A DNA stretch of 64,000 nt. It comes from Sphaerisporangium dianthi (lineage in GTDB: Bacteria > Actinomycetota > Actinomycetes > Streptosporangiales > Streptosporangiaceae). Positions 53,608 to 63,600 of this stretch are shown one piece after another (the first letter of the stretch is position 1; each line of letters starts with the position of its first letter). Position numbers and translations under genes: made by a program. The notes beneath the pieces are model-generated. The model was not told where the DNA came from. It was given only the letters and a program-made list of their open reading frames with translations, and ran no database searches. The DNA is taken from positions 62,001 through 126,000 of the forward strand of contig NZ_JBHSFP010000003.1 in NCBI RefSeq assembly GCF_042654065.1, given 5' to 3'.

Positions 53608-55002
53608 TCACTGGAGGGACTTCCGCAGGGCCGCGACCTCCTCGGCGGCCTGCCGGGCGGCCTCGCCGGGAGGGATCTGGCCGGAGGTCATGGCTCCGAC
53701 CGCCTTGGGCAGCGGCAGTTCACCGAGCGTCGCGCCGACCAGGGCTCCCTGGCCCTGGGTGATGCCCCAGCGGCGCATGTCGCCGACGCCCGCGGCCAGC
53801 GCGTCCAGGAGCTCGGCCGAGTAGGCCGACTGCATGGGCTCACGGGTGTCGACGCCGATGTCGCTGGCGCGCCAGGCCTTGCGGTACTTGCCGGGCTCCT
53901 CGGGCGTGCCGTCGCGGACCGGGATCTTGCCTTCGGCGGCCATGCCGAACCAGCCCTCGTACCCGGTGCTCATCATGTACTGGACGAACCTCTCCGCGGG
54001 CGCGGTCTCGGCGGTCTTGCTGATCACCCACGAGGCGATCTCGCCGAACTGGGCGGGCTTGGCGGCGTCCGGGCCCTTCAGGGAGGTGACGATGCCGCTG
54101 TTGGCGGCCAGGAACCCCGGGTCCTTGGCGCACTCGGGGCAGCTCGGCAGGGCGTCAGCGCGCAGGCCCGCCAGCTCGTCCAGCAGGAAGGTCGACCAGA
54201 CGATCATGGCGGAGCGCCCGGCGAAGTAGGTGGCGCGGGTGGAGTCCACCGTCTGGGTGCCGGCGGCGCCGTAGTCGGCGGCGAGCTTGTCGTAGGTGTC
54301 GAAGGCGCGGCCGCACTGCGGGCTGCCGAGGCCGACGGCGCCGCCGGAGCCGACGAGCTCGCAGTCGTTGGCGAGCGCCAGGTCCTCGAAGCTCTGCTGG
54401 GTGAAGACGTCGCTGGGGTCGGTGGCCAGCGAGATGCCGCTGACGCCGCCCGCGTTCAGCGTCTTCGCGGCGTTGAGCATGGCGTCGTAGGTGTCGGGGG
54501 CGGGCAGGCCCGCCTTGGCGAACAGGTCCTTGCGGTAGACGAGGATCTGCAGCCAGGCGTCGCTGGGGACCGCGAGGCGCGTGGCGCCGTCGGCGGTGAG
54601 CTTCAGGGCGTTGCCGTTGAAGGTCGCAGGGCTGAGCGCGTCGACGACCTTCCCGGCGGCGGCGGTGTCGAGCAGTCCGTTGGTGTACATCTGCCAGGCC
54701 GAGGCCAGCGGGACGCCGCCGATGACGTCGGGCAGCGTTCCTGCGGCGGCCGCGGACATGATCAGCTGGGGGAGCTGGCCCTCGTCGACCCCGACCAGCC
54801 GCACCCGGACGCCGGTCTCCTTCTCGAAGGCGGCGACGACCTTCTTGGTCGCCTCCATGCGCGGGGTGAGGTTCTCAAGGCTCCAGACCGTGATCGTGCC
54901 GTCCGGGGCGCTTCTGCCCTGCGCGGCGCAGCCGGACGACAGCCCGGCTCCCGCCATGACGGCCAGACCCACCGCCAGTGCCCTCCACCTTCGGGACCAC
55001 AT
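53608..55002 (-). CDS. Carbohydrate ABC transporter substrate-binding lipoprotein
   Basis: 464 aa, family 1 extracellular binding protein. Lipobox LSSGC at about residues 21-25. ITVWSLENLTPRMEATKKVVAAFEKETGVRVRLVGVDEGQLPQLIMSAAAAGTLPDVI in sequence order is the standard opening lobe. Extra cysteines (NDCELV, SPQCGR, LPSCPECAK) may form disulfides. First gene of the leftward operon; ligand unknown, but the catabolic genes opposite imply a glucoside or oligosaccharide. Confidence 0.93.
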   Translation of the reverse strand: MWSRRWRALAVGLAVMAGAGLSSGCAAQGRSAPDGTITVWSLENLTPRMEATKKVVAAFEKETGVRVRLVGVDEGQLPQLIMSAAAAGTLPDVIGGVPLASAWQMYTNGLLDTAAAGKVVDALSPATFNGNALKLTADGATRLAVPSDAWLQILVYRKDLFAKAGLPAPDTYDAMLNAAKTLNAGGVSGISLATDPSDVFTQQSFEDLALANDCELVGSGGAVGLGSPQCGRAFDTYDKLAADYGAAGTQTVDSTRATYFAGRSAMIVWSTFLLDELAGLRADALPSCPECAKDPGFLAANSGIVTSLKGPDAAKPAQFGEIASWVISKTAETAPAERFVQYMMSTGYEGWFGMAAEGKIPVRDGTPEEPGKYRKAWRASDIGVDTREPMQSAYSAELLDALAAGVGDMRRWGITQGQGALVGATLGELPLPKAVGAMTSGQIPPGEAARQAAEEVAALRKSLQ

Positions 55003-55062
55003 CTATGAACCGTCCTCACTGCCGCCTTCATGTTTCGTGTGTGTTGCATCAGAACACCACTT

Positions 55063-55097
55063 TTGTCTGTTGACAAGACCTAACTCTGGGATATCTT
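55063..55097. promoter_or_regulatory. Divergent promoter and candidate ROK operator of the sugar locus
   Basis: TTGACA (55070-55075), 16-base spacer, TATCTT (55092-55097) give a rightward promoter. On the other strand TTGTCA (55076-55071) gives an overlapping leftward -35. The inverted repeat TTGTC-TGTT-GACAA (55063-55076) covers both -35 boxes, ideal for a single repressor to shut both operons. Confidence 0.6.
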
Positions 55098-55156
55098 CGA
55101 CATAACCCCGGCAAATTTGATCGATCCACCGTAAGAACCACCCCACGGAGTCTCCT

Positions 55157-56203
55157 GTGGAACGTGTCGTCCAGTTCACCGGCCCCCGCCAGGTGGAGGT
55201 CGTCCCCGCCGAGCCTGTCCCGCTGCCCCCCGGCCACCTCCGCGTCCGCACGCGGTATTCCGGCATCTCGGCGGGCACCGAGCTGACCGCCTACCGGGGC
55301 ACCAACCCCTACCTGACCCGCACCTGGGACGCCGGCGCGCGGCTGTTCCGCGACGGAGGGCCCGGCATCGCCTACCCCGTGGCCGGGTGGGGGTACTCCG
55401 AGGTCGGCGAGGTCGTCGAGGTCTCGCCCGAACTCAAGGGCGCGCCCGGCATGCCCGAGCCCGGGGACCTGGTGTGGGGCATCTGGGGGCACCGCAGCGA
55501 AGGCCTCGTCCCTGCCGAGCGCATGGCCGGCCACCGGCTGCCCGACGGCCTGTCGCCGCTCGCCGGGGCCTTCGCCCGGGTCGGGGCGATCGCCTACAAC
55601 GCCGTCCTCGCCGGCGACCTGCACCTCGGCGAGGACGTCGCCGTCTTCGGCCAGGGCGTGATCGGCCTGCTCACCACCCGGCTGGCCCAGCTCAGCGGCG
55701 CCCGCGTCACCGCCGTCGACGCGCTGGACGCCCGGCTCGCCGTCGCGGTGCGGTACGGCGCCTCCCACACTCTCAACGCCCGCACCGAAGCCGTCGCCGA
55801 GCGCATCCGCGAGGCCACCGCCGGTCAGGGCGCCGACGTCGCCATCGAGATCAGCGGCGCCTACCCGGCCCTGCACGAGGCCCTGCGCTCGGTGACCGTC
55901 GGCGGACGCGTCGTGGCCTCCGGTTTCTACCAGGGCGACGGCGCCGGCCTGCGGCTCGGCGACGAGTTCCACCACAACCGCGTCCAGCTCGTCAGCTCGC
56001 AGATCGGCGGGGTCCCGCCCCAGCTCGCCGGGCGCTGGAGCGTCGAGCGGCTCCAGCGCACCTTCCTGCGGCTCGTCGCCGACGGCCTCGTCGACGTCGC
56101 GTCCCTGGTGAGCCACGTCGTCCCCGCCGCCGACGCGGCCGAGGCCTACGTCCTGCTGGATGAGCGTCCCGCCGACGCCCTCCAGGTCGTGCTGGAGTTC
56201 TGA
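55157..56203 (+). CDS. Medium-chain dehydrogenase without zinc ligands
   Basis: 348 aa from GTG 55157. GroES-like N-terminus and Rossmann VAVFGQGVIGLLTTRLAQLSGARVTAVDALDAR. The position of the catalytic-zinc Cys reads YSGISAGTELTAYRG, and the entire protein has no cysteine, so neither catalytic nor structural zinc can bind in the usual way. The SGISAGTE pattern recalls BchC-like MDRs. It is probably an NAD(P)-dependent sugar or cyclitol dehydrogenase. First gene of the rightward operon, six bases from the isomerase gene. Confidence 0.9.
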   Translation: MERVVQFTGPRQVEVVPAEPVPLPPGHLRVRTRYSGISAGTELTAYRGTNPYLTRTWDAGARLFRDGGPGIAYPVAGWGYSEVGEVVEVSPELKGAPGMPEPGDLVWGIWGHRSEGLVPAERMAGHRLPDGLSPLAGAFARVGAIAYNAVLAGDLHLGEDVAVFGQGVIGLLTTRLAQLSGARVTAVDALDARLAVAVRYGASHTLNARTEAVAERIREATAGQGADVAIEISGAYPALHEALRSVTVGGRVVASGFYQGDGAGLRLGDEFHHNRVQLVSSQIGGVPPQLAGRWSVERLQRTFLRLVADGLVDVASLVSHVVPAADAAEAYVLLDERPADALQVVLEF

Positions 56204-56209
56204 GAGGTC

Positions 56210-57016
56210 ATGTCCATGTTCAAGATCGCCTGCCAGGAGCAGCTGCTTCCCGGCGAGACCCTCCAGCACAAGTGGGAGTTCGCGCGGGAGGCCGGCTACG
56301 ACGGCATCGAGCTGCGCGCCAAGGGCGGCTTCCACTTCCGCGACCGGCTGCCCGAGCTGCGCAAGGCCCGCGCCGACGGGGTCGTCATGCCCACCGTGTG
56401 CGTCGACATGCTGCACTTCTTCGGCGCCTTCGACGACGAGCCGCGCCGCGACGCCGTCGAGCAGATGAAGTCCCAGCTGTCGGTCATCGCCGAGCTGGGC
56501 GGGCTCGGCGCCCAGACCCCCGCCTCCTACGGCATGTTCTCGCGCCGCCTGCCCCCCTTCGAGCCGCCGCGCGACGAGGAGCGCGACCGCGAGGTGCTGC
56601 TGGAAGGGCTCGCCGAGATGGGCGAGCACGCGCGCAAGGAGGGCGTCACCCTCTTCCTCGAACCGCTCAACCGCTACGAGGACCACATGGTCAACCGGCT
56701 TGAGCAGGCCGCCGACCTGATCCGCGCGACCGGGCTGGACTCCGTCCGCATCGGCGTCGACAGCTACCACATGAACATCGAGGAGGCCGACCCCGCGGCC
56801 GCCATCCTCGCCGCCGCACCGCTCATCGGCCACGCCCAGGTCAGCGACTCCAACCGCTTCCAGCCCGGAGCCGGCCACCTCGACTGGCCCGCCTGGCTCG
56901 GCGCCCTGGACGCCATCGGCTACGACGGGTACCTCGCCGTCGAGTGCCGGCTCACCGGCGACCCGATCGAGGCCGTGCGTTCCATCCCCTCCTTCATCGC
57001 CCGGGCCGCCACGTGA
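56210..57016 (+). CDS. Sugar isomerase/epimerase, xylose-isomerase-like TIM barrel
   Basis: 268 aa AP endonuclease 2-type barrel. WEFAREAGYDGIELRAKGG, EGVTLFLEPLNRYEDHMVN (metal Glu), IGVDSYHMNIEEADP (Asp/His), IGHAQVSDSNRFQPGAGHLDW (His) and YLAVECRLTG (Glu) provide the metal site. Relatives epimerise keto sugars or cleave 3-keto glycosides. The GTG of the next gene overlaps its stop. Confidence 0.92.
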   Translation: MSMFKIACQEQLLPGETLQHKWEFAREAGYDGIELRAKGGFHFRDRLPELRKARADGVVMPTVCVDMLHFFGAFDDEPRRDAVEQMKSQLSVIAELGGLGAQTPASYGMFSRRLPPFEPPRDEERDREVLLEGLAEMGEHARKEGVTLFLEPLNRYEDHMVNRLEQAADLIRATGLDSVRIGVDSYHMNIEEADPAAAILAAAPLIGHAQVSDSNRFQPGAGHLDWPAWLGALDAIGYDGYLAVECRLTGDPIEAVRSIPSFIARAAT

Positions 57017-58377
57017 TCACCTTCCCCGAAACGGCCGCCGCCGCCCCCGCCGGCGGCCGCCGGGCACGCCTGCGCCGGGCCGCCGCCCAGGTCCTGCTCA
57101 CCAACTGGACCGGCGCGGCGACCGTCCCCTCGCGCGCCCTCTACCCCCACCAGTGGAGCTGGGACTCCGCCTTCGTCGCCCTCGGGCTGCGCCACATCTC
57201 TCCGCGCCGCGCCCAGCGCGAGCTGGAGACCCTGCTGGGCGCGCAATGGGGCGACGGCCGCGTCCCGCACATCGTGTTCAACCCCGCCGTGCCGGCCGGC
57301 GCCTACTTCCCCGGGCCGGACTTCTGGCGCTCCGCCGCCGCGGGCCGCGGCGCCGGCGCGCCGCCCGCCGTCCATACCTCCGGCATCGTCCAGCCGCCCG
57401 TCCACGCCCTGGCCGCCTGGCAGGTGCACCTGGCCGACCCCGCCGAGTCGCGGCGCCGCGGCTTCCTGCCGCGCCTGTACCCGCGGCTGGCCGCCTGGCA
57501 CCGCTATCTCGCCGGCGCCCGCGACCTGGCCGGCGGCGGGCTGGCCGCCGTCGTGCACCCCTGGGAGCCGGGCCTGGACAACAGCCCCGTCTGGGACGCC
57601 GCGCTGGCCCGGGTCGAACCCGCGCCGCCGGGCTCGTTCACCCGGACCGACCTCGACCACAGCCCCGCCGCGGACCGGCCCACCGACCTGGACTACGCGC
57701 GCTACGTCCGCCTGGCCACCTCCTACCGCGACCACGCCTACGACGACGCCCGCACCCCGCACGGCTTCGCCGTCGAGGACCCGTGCTTCAACGCCCTGCT
57801 GATCGCCTCCGAGCACGCGCTCGCCTCGATCGCCCGGGCGGTGGGCGCCGACCCTGGCGTCCATCTGCGGCGGGCCGAGGCGGCCACCGCCGCCCTGGTC
57901 GACCGGCTGTGGGACCCGGCCGGCGGCGTCTTCCTCGCCCGCGACCTGGCGACCGGGGCGCCCATCCCCGGGTACAGCGTGTCGGGGCTGGTGCCGCTGA
58001 TCGTCCCCGGCCTGCCCGCGGACGTGGCGGCGGGCCTGGTGCGCACCCTCCACGGGCCGCGCTTCGGGCTGGGACGGGTGCATCTGGTCCCGAGCTACGA
58101 CCTGACGGCCGCGCAGTTCGACGGCAACCGCTACTGGCGCGGGCCCAGCTGGTTCAACACGGCCTGGCTGATCCACCGCGGGCTCGTGCGGCACGGCGAG
58201 CACGAGGCCGCCGGGCGGCTGCGCGAGCAGACGCTGACCGCGGCCCACCGCTCCCGGTTCGCCGAGTACCTGGAGCCGTACACGGGGGATGGGCGGGGCA
58301 TCCGGAACTTCAGCTGGACCGCCGCCCTGGCACTCGACCTGCTCCACACCCACGCGGGGGAGGGCCCCGCCCGATGA
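57013..58377 (+). CDS. MGH/GH63-like (alpha/alpha)6 glycoside hydrolase
   Basis: 454 aa from GTG 57013 (GTGA overlap with the isomerase). ALYPHQWSWDSAFVALGLRHISPRRAQRELETLL, HPWEPGLDNSPVWDAAL and YWRGPSWFNTAWLIHRGL are signature segments of mannosylglycerate hydrolase-like and GH63 alpha-glucosidases. No signal peptide, so it acts on imported sugar in the cytoplasm. It is likely to cut an alpha-glucoside or mannoside bond. Confidence 0.9.
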   Translation: MITFPETAAAAPAGGRRARLRRAAAQVLLTNWTGAATVPSRALYPHQWSWDSAFVALGLRHISPRRAQRELETLLGAQWGDGRVPHIVFNPAVPAGAYFPGPDFWRSAAAGRGAGAPPAVHTSGIVQPPVHALAAWQVHLADPAESRRRGFLPRLYPRLAAWHRYLAGARDLAGGGLAAVVHPWEPGLDNSPVWDAALARVEPAPPGSFTRTDLDHSPAADRPTDLDYARYVRLATSYRDHAYDDARTPHGFAVEDPCFNALLIASEHALASIARAVGADPGVHLRRAEAATAALVDRLWDPAGGVFLARDLATGAPIPGYSVSGLVPLIVPGLPADVAAGLVRTLHGPRFGLGRVHLVPSYDLTAAQFDGNRYWRGPSWFNTAWLIHRGLVRHGEHEAAGRLREQTLTAAHRSRFAEYLEPYTGDGRGIRNFSWTAALALDLLHTHAGEGPAR

Positions 58378-58402
58378 ACGCCCGCTCCCGGCGGGGCGCG
58401 CC

Positions 58403-60433
58403 ATGACCGGCCGGCGCCTGCTGGTCGGCGACGGCACCTTCGCCGCCCTGACCGCCTCCGGGGACGTCGAGGGCGGCCGCGGCACGGCGACCGACGGGCT
58501 GTTCGTGCGCGACGCCCGCCACCTGAGCCGCTGGCGGCTCACCGCGGACGGCGCGTCCCCCGCTCTGCTGACCTCGACGGACGACGGCTGCGTGCTCGCC
58601 CCGCCCGGCACCCGCGACGCGCCGCCCGCCCACACGCTGTTCCGCCGCCAGGCGGTGGCCGAGAGCGCGTTCACCGAACACCTCCAGGTGGTCTGCAACC
58701 GGGGCGAACCCACGGTCGTGACGGTCGAGGTCCACGTGGACGCCGACTTCGCCGACCAGTTCGAGCTGCGCGCCGACCACCGCGCCTACGCCAAGCCGGG
58801 CGTCCGCCGCGCCGTGCGCGACACCCCGGACGGCGTCGCCTTCGACTACCACCGCGACGAGCCCGGCCACCGCTCCGCAGAGACCGGCCCCGGCGAGAGC
58901 GGTGGCGGTGGCCATCACGGCGGGAGCTGGTGGTCGAGGACCGTGGTCGCCGCCTGCCCGGCGCCCGGCCACATCCGCCCGGCGGAGGACGGCGGCACCG
59001 GCCGCGTCCTGACCTGGCGGTTCGAGCTGCCCGCCCACGGCACGGCCGACCTCGCGCTCACCGTCGTGGCCGTCCCGCACGGCGCCCCCGAGCCGCCCGG
59101 CCCGGAGAACCCCGCCGCCGTGCGCGACCGTCAGCGGGCCCGCGCGCGGGCGTTCGTCCACGCCGACCCCGCGCCCGGCTCGCTCACCACCTGGGAGGGG
59201 CTGGCCCGCGCCTGCGAGCAGGGCCTGGCCGACCTCGACCGCCTGCGCATCCCCGCCGCCGGGCCCGGCGGCGAGCGGCTCAGGGCGCCCGCGGCCGGCA
59301 TCCCCTGGTTCCTCGCGCTCTTCGGCCGCGACGCGCTGCTCACCTCGCTGTTCGCCCTGCCCTACCGGCCGGAGCTCGCGGGCCACACGCTGCTCGCCCT
59401 GGCCGCCACGCAGGGGACGCGAGAGGACCCGTCGCGCCTGGAGCAGCCGGGACGCATCGTCCACGAGGTGCGGCACGGCGAACTCGCGCACTTCCGCCAG
59501 GTGCCCTATGGCCGCTACTACGGCAGCGCCGACGCCACCCCGCTGTTCCTCGTGCTGCTGGAGGCGCACGCCGCGGCCACCGGCGACTCCCTCGCCCGCC
59601 GCCTGGAGCCGCACGCGCGCGCGGCGGTCGCGTGGATGTTCCGCGACGGCGGCCTCGGCGAGCACGGTTACCTGCGCTACACCTCCGACGCGGCGCGCGG
59701 CGGGCTCGCCAACCAGAACTGGAAGGACTCGCCCGGCGCGATCTGCTTCGCCGACGGACGCCAGGCCGAAGGCGCCCTGGCCGTCTGCGAGGTCCAGGGG
59801 TACGCCTACGACGCCCTGGTGCGCACGGCGCGGCTGGCCCGCACGGTGTGGGGTGACCCGCGCGAGGCGGGCCGCCTGGAGGAGGCCGCCGCCGACCTTC
59901 GGACGCGCTTCCGCCGCGACTTCTGGATGCCCGGACAGGACTTCCCGGCGCTCGCCCTCGACGGCGACGGCCGGCAGGCCGACGCGCTGGCCTCCGACGC
60001 CGGGCACCTGCTGTGGTCGGGCATCCTGGACCCCGACCAGGAGCGGGCGGTGGGCCGGCGGCTGCTGGCGCCGGACTTCTTCTCCGGTTTCGGCGTCCGC
60101 ACCCTGGCCGCGGGCCAGGCCCCCTACCATCCGCTGTCCTACCACCGGGGCAGCATCTGGCCGCACGACAACGCGGTCATCGCGCTCGGCCTGGCGCGCG
60201 CCGGGCTCGCCGAGCAGGCCGCCGCCGTCGCGCGCGGCCTGGTGGAGGCGGCCGCCCCGCACGGATGGCGGCTGCCGGAGGTCCTGGCCGGGTACGGCCG
60301 CGAGGAGCACCCCGCCCCCGTGCCCTACCCCCACTCCTCCTCCCCGCAGGCCTGGGCCGCGGCGGCGCCGCTGGCCCTGCTCACCGCCCTGCGCGGTTCT
60401 CCCGCGTCCGAGGAGGGAACCGCCGGCGCCTGA
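58403..60433 (+). CDS. Amylo-alpha-1,6-glucosidase / glycogen-debranching-type hydrolase
   Basis: 676 aa from ATG 58403. N-terminal GDE-type beta domain (TATDGLFVRDARHLSRWRL). Then an (alpha/alpha)6 barrel: GIPWFLALFGRDALLTSLFAL, GLANQNWKDSPGAICFADG, EVQGYAYDALVRTARLA and LSYHRGSIWPHDNAVIALGLARAG. Family members hydrolyse alpha-1,6 or related glucosides. It is co-transcribed with the MGH-like hydrolase 25 bases upstream, giving the operon two intracellular glycosidases. Its 3' end abuts short repeats and a terminator. Confidence 0.92.
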   Translation: MTGRRLLVGDGTFAALTASGDVEGGRGTATDGLFVRDARHLSRWRLTADGASPALLTSTDDGCVLAPPGTRDAPPAHTLFRRQAVAESAFTEHLQVVCNRGEPTVVTVEVHVDADFADQFELRADHRAYAKPGVRRAVRDTPDGVAFDYHRDEPGHRSAETGPGESGGGGHHGGSWWSRTVVAACPAPGHIRPAEDGGTGRVLTWRFELPAHGTADLALTVVAVPHGAPEPPGPENPAAVRDRQRARARAFVHADPAPGSLTTWEGLARACEQGLADLDRLRIPAAGPGGERLRAPAAGIPWFLALFGRDALLTSLFALPYRPELAGHTLLALAATQGTREDPSRLEQPGRIVHEVRHGELAHFRQVPYGRYYGSADATPLFLVLLEAHAAATGDSLARRLEPHARAAVAWMFRDGGLGEHGYLRYTSDAARGGLANQNWKDSPGAICFADGRQAEGALAVCEVQGYAYDALVRTARLARTVWGDPREAGRLEEAAADLRTRFRRDFWMPGQDFPALALDGDGRQADALASDAGHLLWSGILDPDQERAVGRRLLAPDFFSGFGVRTLAAGQAPYHPLSYHRGSIWPHDNAVIALGLARAGLAEQAAAVARGLVEAAAPHGWRLPEVLAGYGREEHPAPVPYPHSSSPQAWAAAAPLALLTALRGSPASEEGTAGA

Positions 60434-60504
60434 GGGCGAGGCTCCCGGGCCTGAAGACGAGGCCCTGGGGCCCTGAGGGCGAGGCTCGCCGGGGCTTGAG
60501 GGAG
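60429..60504. repeat. Imperfect tandem repeat at the 3' end of the debranching gene
   Basis: About three and a half 21-22 base units: CCTGAGGGCGAGGCTC at 60429-60444 and 60472-60487, with the variant CCTGAAGACGAGGCCC between. The first unit overlaps the stop codon. Confidence 0.75.
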
Positions 60505-60513
60505 GAACGCGGG

Positions 60514-60559
60514 CGGCCACCCCCGGCGGCGGGGAGTGGATCGCCGCCGGGGGTGGCCG
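60514..60559. terminator. Terminator between convergent debranching and subtilase genes
   Basis: Eighteen-pair stem (60514-60531 with 60542-60559, core GGCCACCCCCGGCGGC) and a ten-base loop. It can serve either direction. Confidence 0.85.
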
Positions 60560-60582
60560 TGTGGAAGGGCCGTCGGACAGGG

Positions 60583-60617
60583 GCGTGCCGGGAGGAGCGG
60601 GGGCCCTCCCGGCACGC
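60583..60617 (-). terminator. Terminator of the right-edge subtilase gene
   Basis: Thirteen-pair stem GCGTGCCGGGAGG / CCTCCCGGCACGC with a nine-base loop, four bases from the TAG stop. Confidence 0.8.
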
Positions 60618-60620
60618 GCC

Positions 60621-63600
60621 CTACTTCAGGCCGAAGGCGCGGGTGATCGTCTGGGCCACGGTGTTGCCCCGCGCGTCGGCCGCGGCGGCCCGCAGGGTGA
60701 CGTACGAGGCCCGGGCCGGGGCGTCCAGACGGGTGCTCCAGCCGGCACCGTCCTTGCGGAGGCCCGCCTTGTGCCAGGTGGCGCCGTCGTCGTAGGAGAC
60801 CTCCAGCGTCACCGACCGGATCGCGCCCGATCCGGTCACGCCGTCCAGGTGCGACGGGGTGAGGGTGATCGCGTCGTGACGGCGGGCCTTGCCGGCCGCG
60901 TCGGTGTCGGCGTCGTAGTCCAGCTGGATCAGCGGCAGGCGCGCCACCTCGCCGGGCTTGCCCGCCTCGGAGGTGAAGCCCCACTCGGTCCGGGTGGCCG
61001 TCGAGTACGGGTTCGCCCACTCGCCTCGGGAGTTCTCCGACACCAGCCGGTACGGCAGCCGCTCCGGGCGCACGCCGAACACGGCGATCGCGTCATAGGC
61101 CGACTCGCCGAGCAGGGTGTCGCCCTGGTAGATCTTCAGCTGGTTGGACACCTGGCCGTTGTAGAGGGTACGGCCGACGTGCGCGGATCCCGTGTCGCCC
61201 CAGCCGGGCACCACGGCCTGGAGGGTGTCGTCCAGCCGCAGCGGCGCGGTCTCGGCCTCCAGGCGCGGCCGGTGGACGGGGCCGAACCAGCGCGAGGCGG
61301 TGGTGGTCCCCGCGCGGTAGCTCACCTCGCCCACGGCGTGCTGCTGCACCTCGCGCATGATCTGCGCCTCCTCGTGCCACCGCGTGCCGGCCGTGACCCA
61401 GTCGGTGCGCTCGCCGACGGCCGGCGCCGTCCAGCCGCCGATGTTGCTGGCGGTGTTGTAGCCGAACCGCCAGAAGTCGGAGCGGTTCTCCATCGCCTTG
61501 CCCGGACGGGCGTTGCGGAAGGAGACCTCGACGCGGGCGAGCTCGTCCTGGCGGGGCCGGTGGACGGGCTCGGCGGGGACGGCCTTCTGGAAGCGGTGGA
61601 CCAGGTCGTAGACGTACTCGGTGACCGGGTTGGAGGTGACCTCCAGCCGCGTGGTCCGGCCGCTCTCGATGCGGGAGATCAGCTTCTCGCCCTCGTCCTG
61701 GGTGAGCGTCGCCACCGTCAGGGGCGCCGGGTTGGACGGGAGGTAGGGCCCGTCGTTCCAGGGGACGATGCGGCCGTCGCCGTCGTTGACGACCAGCAGC
61801 AGCTCGGCGCCCGCCGCGGCGGCCGCGGCGGCCTGCTCCTCTCGGGTGACGACGCCGCCGTTCCTGACCACGACGGCTGCGCCCTTGACGGGCCTGGACC
61901 GGTAGGCGGCCGCGCCGCCGTCGCCGGCGAACACCGCCGAGAGGGTCCGGCGGCCCTTGGGCAGCGGGGTCGCGCCGCGCTGGACCATCAGGTCGTCGAA
62001 GGCGCCGTCGGGGGAGGCGACGGTCAGCGCGGGCTGCTCCAGCCGCCAGTGGCCGCCCATCTCGAACACGCCCGCGCGCACCTTGGCGGTCGGCAGGACC
62101 CAGGCGCTGTCATGGGAGCTGTCCGGCCACACACTGGAGGCGGTGTAGTCGTCGTCGGCGAGGCCACGGTAGAGGTCCAGGCGCACGCCGCTGAGGCTGG
62201 TCGCCTTGGGGGCGACGGCGGTGATCCGGCGGGCCTTGCGCGCGTCGAAGGTGGCGGTGCGGTCCTGGTCGAGCCGGATGTCGGTGACGGCGAGCATGCC
62301 GAGGCCCTTGGAGTGCGGCCCGTTGGCGCCCTCCAGTTCGGCGCTCAACCAGGCCGTGTAGGTGCCGTCCGGGATGCGCAGGTCGAGCGTGCCGGTCTCG
62401 TCCAGCCAGATCGGGGCGAAGAAGTGCTCGCCGGTGAGGATCAGGTCGCCGCTCAGCGGCCGGCCGGAGCGGTCCTTGGCGGTGAGGGTGAGCGTGTGAC
62501 GCTCGCCCTCCTTCGCGACGCCGATCATGGTGCGGGCGCGCACCGTGCCGCCGGCGTCGGTGGCCTCCACCGTGCCGTAGACCCTGGCGTCGACCGGCAC
62601 CTCGTCCAGGTGGGCCGTCACCGTCACCGTGCCGGTGCCGTGCGCGGGCACGGTGATCTTCGAGGCCGACAGGGTGAAGGCGGCCTGCGGGGCGCCGGTG
62701 AAGCGGGCGGCGAGGTCGAGGGTGACCGGGGCGTCGCCGGTGTTGGTGTAGGTCACCTCCTTGTCGCCGGTGGTGCCGGGCGCGGTCGGGTAGCCGTGGA
62801 AGCCGGCGTACGCGCCGGTCGTGGCGAACACGGTCGCGCTGGTGGTGGCGGCGATGTCCAGCCGTCCGCTGCCGGCCTCGGCGACGGAGTAGGCCGGGGT
62901 GGGCTTGGTCGTGCTGACCAGGGCGTCCTTCAGGCGCGGGCCGCTCCAGTCGGGGTGCTGGGCGGCGAGCAGCGCGGCGGCCCCCGCGACGTGCGGGGTG
63001 GCCATGGAGGTGCCGCTCATCGTCTGGTAGAAGCCCTCGCCTTCGATCGCGTACTGCGAGCGCGCGGCGAGGATGTCGACCCCGGGGGCGGTGAGCTCGG
63101 GCTTGAGCCCGCCGTCGCCGGGGCGCGGTCCCCGGCTGGAGAACGAGGCGAGCGCGTCGGAGGAGTCGACCGCGCCGACGGCCAGGGCCGCGTCGGCCGC
63201 GGCCGGGGTCGAGACGGTGTAGTCGCCGCCGGCGTTGCCCGCGGCGATGACGAACAGCGCACCGGTCTCGGCGCTCAGCTCGTTGACGGCCATGCTGAGC
63301 GGGTCGGTGCCGTCGGAGGGCCCGGCGCCGAGGCTCATGCTGATGATCTTGGCGTGCCGATCCCGTGCGGCCCATTCCATTCCGGCCAGCACCCAGGAGT
63401 CCAGGCCGCCGCCGTCGTTGTCCAGCACCTTGCCGATGTGCAGCCGGGCGCCGGGCGCGACGCCCTTCTCCTCGCCGCCCGAGGCGGCGCCGGTGCCGGC
63501 GATGGTGGAGGCGACGTGCGTGCCGTGGCCCTTGCCGTCCTCGACGGACTGGCCGGGCACGAAGCTCTGGCTGTCGATGATCTGGCCGGCCAGGTCCGGG

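Noticed and set aside
58374..58406. Ten-codon ORF between the two glycosidase genes
   Set aside because: Very short, Arg-rich, no ribosome binding site; probably chance in the 25-base spacer.
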